Shown: piece by piece, positions 25,091-32,890 of the stretch
Numbering within the stretch: the first letter of the stretch is position 1
Layout: each line of letters opens with the position of its first letter
NCBI GenBank assembly: GCA_036489775.1
Contig: DASXFC010000012.1
Coordinates: forward strand, 15,540 to 79,539
Source of the DNA: Bog-473 sp036489775
GTDB lineage: Bacteria > Actinomycetota > Acidimicrobiia > Acidimicrobiales > RAAP-2
Direction: 5' to 3'
DNA length: 64,000 nt
The notes under the pieces: generated by a model
Told to the model about the DNA's origin: nothing
What the model saw: only the letters and a program-made list of their open reading frames with translations
Database searches by the model: none
Program-made: the position numbers and the translations under genes

Positions 25091-25548
25091 TGGGTCGCCT
25101 TTGGAGGTGTCCCAGCACACGAAGTCGGACGGCAGTAAGCCCAGCGAAATACTCAGTGAGTTGGCATCTCACACCCGTAGCGGTTGGCCAGAGCTCCCTC
25201 ATGACCCTGGTCGTGCCGAGGGATTCGCCACCGAAAACCGGTGCCTGCGCACAGGTGACGAGGACCCACCAGGCCGGGTACCCCTCAGGAATCCGGCGAG
25301 TTAGAATGTCCACGCATACCTTCAGCCACGAGGGTTTCGCGAGGACGGCCTACGCCGCCCGCAACCTCCTGGGAGGCCTTGTGCCTCGTGGTTGGACCTC
25401 AATGAGGAACCGTCGCCGTGACGTTGGACCCGCCTCCCGTCTCTGCGCCTCCTCTTGGGATCGGCTCTAGGCGTTGCGGGCGGCGCAGGGTGGCCTCGCG
25501 ACCGACGAGCTGCCGCGAGACTTCGGAACCCCAAGACTTTTCGTAGAT
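25091..25548. other. Intergenic region with structured element copy 2
   Basis: This 458-base gap lies between a plus-strand gene and the 3' end of a minus-strand gene, so no plus-strand gene follows the element. It holds GGGTAC (25276-25281), TAGAAT (25302-25307) and element copy 2 (from 25319). A 54-codon frame starts at ATG 25307 over the element but lacks a ribosome site and any protein-level match to copy 1 beyond the conserved DNA. Confidence 0.5.
25319..25395 (+). ncRNA. Candidate structured RNA element, copy 2
   Basis: This shares its first 44 bases with copy 1 at 23514 apart from about five changes. Predicted pairings are CGGC-CTAC-GCCG and GAGGC-CTTGT-GCCTC (25373-25387), with an outer CCACGAGG/CCTCGTGG or CAACC/GGTTG closing helix. 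Upstream, GGGTAC lies 20 bases before TAGAAT, and TAGAAT lies 11 bases before the element; both distances equal those of copy 1. Because only a converging gene follows, a stand-alone small RNA is the simplest reading. Minus-strand transcription cannot be excluded. Confidence 0.5.
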
Positions 25549-26283
25549 TTATTGAGGATCGATGTCGTGGCGAAGGACGTCGTCGAGCAGAGTGATGACG
25601 CCGCGCGGATCTTGCAGATGCAGGTCATGCTCCCCACCCGGCTTTACCCGCACATCCCATCCCAGGGTGCGCAGCTCCTCCGCCCTCTCGGGTGGGACGA
25701 ACCGGCTGGGGTCAGCCAACACGATGGTCGAGGGAACCACAGGCGGCTCCACCGGAAAGGGCTTCTGGCGCGCCGACGTGACGAGCTGACCGATCATGGA
25801 TCGATCCCACTTCGACCACATGGTGCGAACTCGTTGCATGGTGTCGGGAGCCGCCCCCTTTGGCGGCATGCCCAGGCGTGACAGGACGGCGTTCGGGAGT
25901 CGCATTTGCCGTGGAGCGACGACGCGGAGCAGCAACTCGGTGGCCCTGCTTGCCGTGAAGGGTGGATCGAGACCGATGTAGCGACCCGGCTTCAGCGCAG
26001 GCGCGGCCCACGCACTGGAGAGGGCACCCAGAGACTGCCCCATCAGGAAGTCGAGTCCGGTCGGCAGGGTGTCCACCAGGTCGCCGGCAAAGTCGTCGAT
26101 CCGGTAGGACGGCCCACGCGGACTTTCGCCGTGGCCGCGGAGGTCCACCAGAATGATGGACAGGTCGTAGTCATCGACCAGGATCTGTGCGAAGTCACGC
26201 CAGACGTCCGTCCCCATCGACGCCCCGTGCACCAAGGCTGCGGTGCGTCGGCCGCCACCCAATCGGCGGGTCGACAACTTCAT
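25549..26283 (-). CDS. Alpha/beta hydrolase
   Basis: This encodes 244 residues. The ATG at 26283 is chosen because GAGGAGG lies 5 bases upstream. It has the oxyanion HGASMGTDVW segment, DLRGHGESP, the nucleophile elbow GQSLG, and a late GEHDLHL carrying the catalytic His. A cap region lies between. The family includes esterases, lactonases and dehalogenases; the substrate is not evident. It ends an apparent operon with the HSL-type esterase and the acyl-CoA synthetase. Confidence 0.82.
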   Translation of the reverse strand: MKLSTRRLGGGRRTAALVHGASMGTDVWRDFAQILVDDYDLSIILVDLRGHGESPRGPSYRIDDFAGDLVDTLPTGLDFLMGQSLGALSSAWAAPALKPGRYIGLDPPFTASRATELLLRVVAPRQMRLPNAVLSRLGMPPKGAAPDTMQRVRTMWSKWDRSMIGQLVTSARQKPFPVEPPVVPSTIVLADPSRFVPPERAEELRTLGWDVRVKPGGEHDLHLQDPRGVITLLDDVLRHDIDPQ

Positions 26284-26325
26284 GGGTTCCTCCTCAGAAG
26301 GACACTGCCCCCCGATCCGCATGCC

Positions 26326-27225
26326 TCAGCGCAGGGCATCGGCCAGAGCCTTCATTTGCGACGCTCGAAAGGCCATCGACACCGCGGCCTTGCGCCGAAC
26401 GATGTCGAAGCCGTGGAAGGCACCTTTGACGATCTCGAGCTGACAGGGAACGCCGGCCGCGTGCAGGCCCTTGGCGTAGGCGACGCACTCGTCATGGAAG
26501 AGGTCCAGCGTGCCTACCCCGATCCAGCATGGGGCCAAGTCCGAGAAGTCGGCGCAGCGACCGGGCGCGGCCTGCTCGCTCACGCCACCCCAGCCGGGCG
26601 GCTGTCCCAGGTAGGACTGCCATCCGAAGGCGTTGGACTTGTTGTCCCAACCCTTGACATTGCGCTCGTCGATATCGCTGCGTACGGCGGTGCAATCGTC
26701 CAGCATCGGGTAGGCCAGAACCTGCAGGCGCAGTGCGATCTCGGCCCGCTCACGGGCCAAAAGCGCCACCGCCGCGGCCAGTCCTCCCCCCGCACTGGCC
26801 CCGCCGACCGCGAGACGGGTCGGGTCGACCGACTCATGATCGGCCAGCCAGGTGAGACCGTCATAGCAATCGTGCAGGGCGGTGGGAAAGTGGTGCTCGG
26901 GCGCCAGCCGGTAGTCCACCGCGGCCACCACGATGCCGAGCTCCTCGGCCATCCGGCGACACACGGAATCTTCGGTGGCGGCGCTCCCAGCGATGTACCC
27001 GCCTCCGTGGATCCAGAGCAGTGCGGGCATGCGGCCCTCCATCGACGCCGGTTGATGCAGTCGGACCGAGGCCGATCCGGTGGCAAAGACGGGCGCCCGT
27101 TTGGCCGCCACTCGTTCGAGAATCTTGCCCCCGACCCGATGGAACTTGAGCGTTCTGGCGTTGAGCACCGAGCGAGGCAGCACTCGAGCCACCCGGCGCA
27201 GCTCGGGATGGAAGGCGTCGGTCAC
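26326..27225 (-). CDS. HSL-family esterase/lipase
   Basis: This encodes 299 residues from a GTG at 27225, 18 bases after the stop of the acyl-CoA synthetase gene. The hormone-sensitive-lipase signature HGGGY, the nucleophile motif GASAGG, and DLFHDE and HGFD for the acid and His are all present. Such enzymes cleave short to medium acyl esters in the cytoplasm. Together with the acyl-CoA synthetase it suggests catabolism of an ester-containing or lipid compound under the TetR regulator. Confidence 0.87.
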   Translation of the reverse strand: MTDAFHPELRRVARVLPRSVLNARTLKFHRVGGKILERVAAKRAPVFATGSASVRLHQPASMEGRMPALLWIHGGGYIAGSAATEDSVCRRMAEELGIVVAAVDYRLAPEHHFPTALHDCYDGLTWLADHESVDPTRLAVGGASAGGGLAAAVALLARERAEIALRLQVLAYPMLDDCTAVRSDIDERNVKGWDNKSNAFGWQSYLGQPPGWGGVSEQAAPGRCADFSDLAPCWIGVGTLDLFHDECVAYAKGLHAAGVPCQLEIVKGAFHGFDIVRRKAAVSMAFRASQMKALADALR

Positions 27226-27243
27226 CGAAGGCCGCCGGCGAGT

Positions 27244-28791
27244 TCAGTTGACACCCCGCCCACCTGCTTCCCAATGCTCGGCCCGCAGATCGCGCTTGAG
27301 GATCTTGCCGGCGGCCGAGATCGGCAAGGCATCCCGGAACTCGATGCTGCGCGGAATCTTGTACGACGAGATGAGGGTGCGGGCGTGTTCCTGCAGTTCC
27401 TCCATGGTCGCCGCCTGGTCCGGCTTGAGCACCACGACGGCATGGACCCGCTCGCCCCAGCGATCGTCGGGCACTCCGATCACCGCACAGGCGGCCACGG
27501 CCGGGTGCTTGGCCAGCGCATTCTCGACCTCGGTCGAGTAGATGTTCTCGCCGCCCGAGATCACCATGTCCTTGACCCGGTCCACCACGAAGAGGTAGCC
27601 GTGCTCGTTCAGGTAGCCGGCGTCACCCGTGTGCATCCACCCGCCCCTGAGGGCTTCGGCCGTCTCCTCGGGCTTGTTCCAGTAGCCCTGCATCACGTGA
27701 CCACCCCGCACCAGGATCTGCCCCACCGTGCCGGGCGGGACGTCGTTGTCGTCCTCGTCGGCGATGCGAACCTCGCTGTGAGTGGCGGCTCGTCCGGCCG
27801 ATCGCAGTAGGGACTGGTCGGCGTGGTCATCCGCGCTCAGCAAGGTGGCCACCGGTGAGAGTTCTGTCATGCCGTAGGCCTGGACAAACGAAGCCGCCGA
27901 GAAGCACTTCATGGCCCGGTCCAACACCGCAGTGCTGATCGGTGAGGCTCCGTAGAGCACCACTCGGAGACTGGAGAGATCATGGCTGGAGGCATCGGGA
28001 TGATCAGCCAGCATCTGGATCATGGTCGGTACCAGGAGCGCTGTACTCACGGCATGCTCCTCGATCGCCTGGAGCACGGCCGGCGGGTCGAAGGCCGGGA
28101 CCACGACGTGCGTACCACCCACCACTGACTGCATGACCCACGCCGCCAGATCGGCCAGGTGGAACATGGGCGCGGTGTGGAGGAGGCGGCCTCCCGAAGC
28201 CGTGAAAGGGAAGGTAGCCAAACTGCCCAAGGCCGAGGTCAACAAGTTGGCGTGGCTGATGGCCACCCCCTTGGGCTCGCCGGTCGTCCCACCGGTGTAG
28301 AAGATGCCCACCAGATCGTCGCCGCCCCGATGCTGATCAGGTGCCGGCGCCGTCCCGGCAATCAGGTCCTCGTACGAACGCATCCCCGCCGGTTCGGGCG
28401 CGTCGTCCACGTAGATGACGGAGGTCAAGGATGGCGCGTTCGGGGCCAGCTCCGCCACCAAGGGAGCAAATGTGGCATCGACGAGCAAGATGGTGGTGGT
28501 CGAGTCATCGAGGGCGTAGAGGATCTCGGGAGCGCTCCAGCGAGTATTGAGCGGCATCAACACACCGCCGGCCCAGGGCACCGCCAACAGCACCTCGGCG
28601 TAGCGATCGGAGTTCAGTGCCATGATGCCGACGCGGTCGCCGTCGCCCAGGCCGAGCTGGCGCAACGCACCGCCCAGTCGGGCCACCCGGTCGAAGTGCT
28701 CGTCGACCGTGCGCCGGCGTGACCCGAAAATGGTGGCGCATTGTTCGGGATTCTGCTGCCGTGCCCGATGGATCGATTGCGTCAGATTCAC
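27244..28791 (-). CDS. Acyl-CoA synthetase (AMP-forming)
   Basis: This encodes 515 residues from a GTG at 28791 with GGGAGG 4 bases upstream. The ANL-family motifs are complete: YTGGTTGEPKG (phosphate loop), YGMTELSP, TGDAGYLNEHGYLFVVDRVKD (hinge) and PISAAGKILKRDLR, with the catalytic Lys near the C-terminus. It activates a carboxylic acid, probably a fatty or branched acid, to the CoA thioester. Gene order TetR, synthetase, esterase, hydrolase suggests one catabolic operon. Confidence 0.9.
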   Translation of the reverse strand: MNLTQSIHRARQQNPEQCATIFGSRRRTVDEHFDRVARLGGALRQLGLGDGDRVGIMALNSDRYAEVLLAVPWAGGVLMPLNTRWSAPEILYALDDSTTTILLVDATFAPLVAELAPNAPSLTSVIYVDDAPEPAGMRSYEDLIAGTAPAPDQHRGGDDLVGIFYTGGTTGEPKGVAISHANLLTSALGSLATFPFTASGGRLLHTAPMFHLADLAAWVMQSVVGGTHVVVPAFDPPAVLQAIEEHAVSTALLVPTMIQMLADHPDASSHDLSSLRVVLYGASPISTAVLDRAMKCFSAASFVQAYGMTELSPVATLLSADDHADQSLLRSAGRAATHSEVRIADEDDNDVPPGTVGQILVRGGHVMQGYWNKPEETAEALRGGWMHTGDAGYLNEHGYLFVVDRVKDMVISGGENIYSTEVENALAKHPAVAACAVIGVPDDRWGERVHAVVVLKPDQAATMEELQEHARTLISSYKIPRSIEFRDALPISAAGKILKRDLRAEHWEAGGRGVN

Positions 28792-28830
28792 ATGCCCTCC
28801 CCTATTGACTGCCGTTGCCCCACTGCGTCG

Positions 28831-29457
28831 CTATCTCGCGGGCTCCAACTCCATATCGGCCAGCAAGGCGGCCAGCATGCGCTTGGTCAAGCTGTCCTTC
28901 AGTGCCTTCTTCGGTACCTTGGGCAGGTCGGTGCAGGTGCCGGCAATCATCTGCGACGCTGCCACCACCCGCAGCTGCACTTCCTGCGCGCTCAGATCCG
29001 GACGGACGGAGGCCAGACGGCGCTCGTAGTGGTGCAGGTAGCGGCGGCCCGACTGGTCGAGCTCGACCTTGGCCTCGGCCGGCACGTGTCGTGATTCGTA
29101 GAAGTACACGCCAAGCACCTCGGGATACTTGAGAGCCACTTCGACGAAAGAGGCGCAGAGGAGCTCCAGCCCCCGGCGTGGGTCCGTTTCGTGCTGAGCC
29201 GCGATGGCGCCCGCCGCCAGCTTTTCCGCTCCGTCCAGGACGCCTGCCACCAACATGTCGTCCTTGGTGGCGAAGTGGCGGTAGATGGATGGCCCGGACA
29301 GCCCGGCGGCCGCCCCGATCTCATTGGTCCCGGCTCCGTGGTAGCCGCGTTCCCAGAACAGCGACAGGGCTGAACGCAAGAGGCGGGCCCGGGTCTGGGC
29401 CGAGCGCGGCCTCCGGACCGCCGGTTCGTAGCGAACCGGGCTTTGCACCTCTTGCAT
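28831..29457 (-). CDS. TetR-family transcriptional regulator
   Basis: This encodes 208 residues from the ATG at 29457, with GGGGGGTGATGAA upstream. The N-terminal helix-turn-helix is typical (TRARLLRSALSLFWERGYHGAGTNEIGAAAGLSGPSIYRHFATKDDML). The C-terminal ligand domain resembles actinobacterial regulators of fatty-acid operons. A perfect inverted repeat upstream (29470-29489) is a likely operator. It lies 39 bases ahead of the acyl-CoA synthetase gene it probably controls. Confidence 0.88.
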   Translation of the reverse strand: MQEVQSPVRYEPAVRRPRSAQTRARLLRSALSLFWERGYHGAGTNEIGAAAGLSGPSIYRHFATKDDMLVAGVLDGAEKLAAGAIAAQHETDPRRGLELLCASFVEVALKYPEVLGVYFYESRHVPAEAKVELDQSGRRYLHHYERRLASVRPDLSAQEVQLRVVAASQMIAGTCTDLPKVPKKALKDSLTKRMLAALLADMELEPAR

Positions 29458-29469
29458 TTCATCACCCCC

Positions 29470-29489
29470 CTGTTAGTATTCTCTAACAG
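29470..29489. promoter_or_regulatory. Palindromic TetR operator in divergent promoter region
   Basis: CTGTTAG, 6 bases, CTAACAG form a perfect 7-bp inverted repeat 13 bases upstream of the TetR start codon. TAATAG just to the right (29490-29495) could be a plus-strand -10. The site could therefore control both the TetR operon and the divergent Liv-type operon. Confidence 0.7.
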
Positions 29490-29507
29490 TAATAGACCTC
29501 TAGCACA

Positions 29508-29726
29508 GTGTCTATTGCTTTCCGGGATTCCGGAAGCTTGGGGGGCGTGGATGGAAGCGGGAACGCAGGTACTGGCGGTCGGCCGTTGGTTGGCACACTG
29601 GGCTGTCTCGGTGACAACGGCTGGGCCCCCGCGTTGATCCTCATTGGCCTGGCCGCGGACTCGGGCTTGGACGCCAACGCCTTGGGCGTGCTCCACCAAC
29701 AACTCATCGAGGAGGTGGCCGCATGA
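29508..29726 (+). CDS. Possible small leader protein of the transporter operon
   Basis: A 72-codon frame opens with GTG at 29508, about 13 bases after a TAATAG -10-like box, which would suit a leaderless message. Its stop overlaps the next gene's ATG as ATGA, and it encodes the AGGAGG used by that gene. The product is Gly/Ala/Leu-rich and matches nothing I recognise. It may be real or only a leader. Confidence 0.35.
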   Translation: MSIAFRDSGSLGGVDGSGNAGTGGRPLVGTLGCLGDNGWAPALILIGLAADSGLDANALGVLHQQLIEEVAA

Positions 29727-31102
29727 GGCGCCTGATCCTGACCGCCGGCGTTGCCCTGGCGTTGGTGGCCACCCAGGCTGGTGTCCTCCAGGCATCAGCG
29801 CAAGCCGACAGCACTTCATTCGTCCCGGGTGCCGGTGACGCGGTGGCCCAGGTCCTGTCGGTGTCGCCCGCCCTCTCGGGCGAAGACCTGGGGGTCGAGA
29901 GCGGAGTCTCCATTGCGGACTACACGGGCACTGACGGTCAGGCCCAGTCCCAGATCCTGACCTCGGCCCTCATCGGCGACTTGAACGTGAATCTGCCGGC
30001 CGCCGTCAACGGCATCTTGGCCGAGTCGTCGGGCACGCCGTCCAGCCAGACCTCCTCGGTCGCCGGTGCAGACGGCGAAGGCGGCGCCCTGCTCAATGTC
30101 ACGGCAGCGCAAAGTTCAGCCACCACATCGACCACCCTGGCCGCCTTCGACCTCCCGGACCTCCTCACGGTGTCGGGGGGGCAGAGCACCGCCACCACCT
30201 CCATCGTCAGCGGCCAGACTCGCCGAGCCGAAGCGACCTCGAGCATCGGCTCGGTCTCGCTCCTCGGAGGCCTGATCACGCTCAACGGCCTGAAGTGGAC
30301 GGCCACGCAGAGCACCGGCGCGCAGTCGCTCCAGTCCGGATCCTTCACGGTCAGCTCCATCGGCTTGGCCGGCAAGACGGTTTCCGTCCCGGTCGGTGGC
30401 TTGATCGGCGCCATCACCCTCATCAACACCGCGCTGGCCAAGACCGGCCTGGAGCTCCATTTGCCGGCCGAAGACGTGGGTTCGGATGGCTCGGTGCAAG
30501 AGACCGCACTGTCGTTGGGCCTCGACAATTCGGAGTTGGGCAAGGAACTGGTGTCCCCGTACATCAACACCATCCAACCGGCCCGCACCCTGCTCAACAC
30601 CATCCTGACCAAAATCGACCCGACCCTGGGCGAGTCCGACCTGGTCCTCGAAATCGCGCTGGGCATTCTCTCCGGCGAAGGCACGCTTGATATCGATCTG
30701 GGCGGCGCCTATGCCACCACCAACGGCAACAGCTATGCCAACCCGCTGGCCTCCGGCAGCTCGACACCGTCAGGCCTGGGCGCCAGCGGCGTCACGGGGC
30801 CGAACAGTGCGGCATCCAACCTGTCACCGCTCTTGGGTGCGGCCGAGGCCGAAACGGGTACCGGCACGAGCCCGACCACGCCCACCACTTCGGCCGCCGC
30901 CCCCAAGGCCTCGGGACACCCCACCAAGTTGGCCCTCCAACGGGTGTCGTCCAGTTGTCAGAGCACGTCGGGCGGGAGCTGCCAAACCCCTCACAGTGTC
31001 GTCATTCTCATCGCCTTGGCCGCCCTGACCGCCGGCCTCCTTGCCATCGAATCGCTGCGCATGCGACGTCGGAAGCGACTACTTCTCCCGGAGGATTCAT
31101 GA
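29723..31102 (+). CDS. Secreted, C-terminally anchored protein of unknown function
   Basis: This encodes 459 residues from the ATG at 29723 with AGGAGG upstream. An N-terminal signal peptide ends near residue 27. The long middle part is rich in Ser, Thr, Gly and Ala with amphipathic beta-like repeats (SVSLLGGLITLNG, TVSVPVGGLIGAITLINTAL). A Thr/Pro/Ser linker (about 375-400) is followed by two Cys, one membrane helix (about 430-450) and a basic tail, so it is probably a single-pass surface protein. It is translationally coupled to the LivK-like binding protein. No named domain was recognised; a role in substrate capture or assembly of the importer is inferred from position. Confidence 0.7.
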   Translation: MRRLILTAGVALALVATQAGVLQASAQADSTSFVPGAGDAVAQVLSVSPALSGEDLGVESGVSIADYTGTDGQAQSQILTSALIGDLNVNLPAAVNGILAESSGTPSSQTSSVAGADGEGGALLNVTAAQSSATTSTTLAAFDLPDLLTVSGGQSTATTSIVSGQTRRAEATSSIGSVSLLGGLITLNGLKWTATQSTGAQSLQSGSFTVSSIGLAGKTVSVPVGGLIGAITLINTALAKTGLELHLPAEDVGSDGSVQETALSLGLDNSELGKELVSPYINTIQPARTLLNTILTKIDPTLGESDLVLEIALGILSGEGTLDIDLGGAYATTNGNSYANPLASGSSTPSGLGASGVTGPNSAASNLSPLLGAAEAETGTGTSPTTPTTSAAAPKASGHPTKLALQRVSSSCQSTSGGSCQTPHSVVILIALAALTAGLLAIESLRMRRRKRLLLPEDS

Positions 31103-32853
31103 GCGACACCTCGCCCAATACCAGCGGGACCATCCGTTGGCGTGCCGCCCGCATCCGCCTCTTCCGCGGCTACGCACCGCTCCTGGTGCTGGTCGCCGCC
31201 TTCGCCCTGATCACGACGCTCACCCCCACCGTGGCACCCGACAAGGACGTGGTGACCCTGCGCGCCGCGTCGTCAGGACTCAGCACCGGGGTCGGGACGA
31301 CGGGCACGGGCGGTGCCGCCACGGGGACCGGTGGCGCTGCCATCGGCGCATCGGGTGCGCCCACCGGCTCCGGGGCGACAGGCGCTGGAGGTGTCACCGG
31401 CACCACCGCACCCTCCACCAGCGGCTCCGCCGCGGCCGCCTCGGGGACGACCGGCGCGTGTCCCGGACAGGCCCTGCAGGTTCCGGCCGATCCCTACTCG
31501 ACCCCGTGCATCACCTTCTCAGGCAACAACGGGGGCAGTACCTCACCAGGGGTCACGGCATCGACCATCACCCTCTCCTACCGGATCACCACTGACTTCG
31601 AGAGCCTGCAGCAGTCCTTCGGAAACCTCTCGGCCGCGGCACCGGCCGTATCGGTCGCCGACCTCGAGCGCACGTACCAGGGCATCGTCACCTACTTCAA
31701 CGACCACTACCAGTTTTACGGGCGCAAGTTGAAGCTGGACTTCTTCAACGGACAGGGCAGCTTTGCCAACGAGCTGCAGGGCCAAGGGCAGCCCCAAGCC
31801 GACGCTGACGCCCTCACCTCGGCCCAACAGGTCGGCGCCTTCGCCGAGGTCAACGGACAGGACGACGTCTATGCCAACGCGTTGGCCCAGCAGAAGGTCA
31901 TCTCGGTCACCCCGGCCCTCCTGGCCGACTCGTCCATGACCGCGGATGCTCCCTACCTGTGGAGCCAGGGTCCCACCTGCACCCAGATCATCAGCGGGGT
32001 CATGGATTTCGTGGCCAAGCAGCTGGCCGACAAGCCGGCGGCCTACGCCGGAGGCTCGCTCCAGGGGCAGCCGCGCAAGTTCGCGTTGATCGCGCCGGAG
32101 AACCCCAACTACCAGATCTGTGCCAACCAAGCGGTGGCGCTGGCCAAAGCGGCCGGCTTCAGCATCAACGACGATCTGACCTACGACGTCGATGCCAGCA
32201 CCCTGGCCACCCAAGATGACGAGCTGGTGGCCAAGATGGCCGACGACGGCGACACTTCGGTGATCCTCCTCACCGATGCCGTCTCGCCACTGTTGCTGAC
32301 CGACCGGGCCGACGAGCAGGGCTACTTCCCCGAGTGGATCGTGACCGGCGCGGCCTCGGTGGATACCGACGGGGCCGGACAGGTCTATCAACAGGCCGAA
32401 TGGGCCCACGCCCTCGGCGTCAGCTTCTTGGGCCCGACCGTCAGCCAGGAGCAGTCACTCGGCTGGGATGCCTACACCTCGGTGGAGTCCGACACGCCGT
32501 CGGCCTCCCAGGTCAATAACGCCTTCCAAGCGCTGCAGCTCATCGCCATCGGCGTCGAGATGGCCGGGCCCGACCTCACCGCCCAGACCTTTGCCAAGGG
32601 CATGTTCGCCTGGCCCGGGAGCCAGAACTCGAGTCCCAACCTGAACTTCGGGCCCTGGAGGTTCACTGCGCAGAGTTATGCCGCCCCCACGTCCTCGTGG
32701 TCCATCTATTACGACCCGAACAAGACGTCGACCGAGGACGGCCAACCCGGCGCCTACACGGTGGCCAGCCCCGACTACCCCATTGGTGATTACCCCTCGG
32801 GTGCGCCACCGTTCCCAGCCGGCTTCCCCTTCTCCGCTCCGGCGTCGTCATGA
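31099..32853 (+). CDS. Membrane-anchored LivK-type substrate-binding protein
   Basis: This encodes 584 residues from the ATG at 31099, with GGAGG upstream and an ATGA overlap with the previous gene. One helix (about residues 25-45) is followed by a low-complexity Gly/Ala/Thr linker (about 65-120) and then a type I periplasmic-binding fold (about 145-580: ITLSYRITTDFESLQQ, IVTYFNDHYQFYGRKLKLDF, TSVILLTDAVSPLLL). It is longer than ordinary LivK proteins and has no lipobox, so it seems tethered by its N-terminal helix. It should feed the fused Liv permease/ATPase encoded 37 bases downstream. The ligand may be a branched-chain amino acid, amide or similar. Confidence 0.83.
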   Translation: MSDTSPNTSGTIRWRAARIRLFRGYAPLLVLVAAFALITTLTPTVAPDKDVVTLRAASSGLSTGVGTTGTGGAATGTGGAAIGASGAPTGSGATGAGGVTGTTAPSTSGSAAAASGTTGACPGQALQVPADPYSTPCITFSGNNGGSTSPGVTASTITLSYRITTDFESLQQSFGNLSAAAPAVSVADLERTYQGIVTYFNDHYQFYGRKLKLDFFNGQGSFANELQGQGQPQADADALTSAQQVGAFAEVNGQDDVYANALAQQKVISVTPALLADSSMTADAPYLWSQGPTCTQIISGVMDFVAKQLADKPAAYAGGSLQGQPRKFALIAPENPNYQICANQAVALAKAAGFSINDDLTYDVDASTLATQDDELVAKMADDGDTSVILLTDAVSPLLLTDRADEQGYFPEWIVTGAASVDTDGAGQVYQQAEWAHALGVSFLGPTVSQEQSLGWDAYTSVESDTPSASQVNNAFQALQLIAIGVEMAGPDLTAQTFAKGMFAWPGSQNSSPNLNFGPWRFTAQSYAAPTSSWSIYYDPNKTSTEDGQPGAYTVASPDYPIGDYPSGAPPFPAGFPFSAPASS

Positions 32854-32890
32854 CAGGCATTCCCCGCCTGCTCGACGCTGAGAGCCGCCC

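Noticed and set aside
25090..25470. 126-codon plus-strand frame ending in the second RNA element
   Set aside because: No ribosome site, no counterpart in copy 1, and composition unlike neighbouring proteins.
25906..27810. 634-codon plus-strand frame
   Set aside because: It is antisense to two hydrolases and an acyl-CoA synthetase whose motifs are intact.
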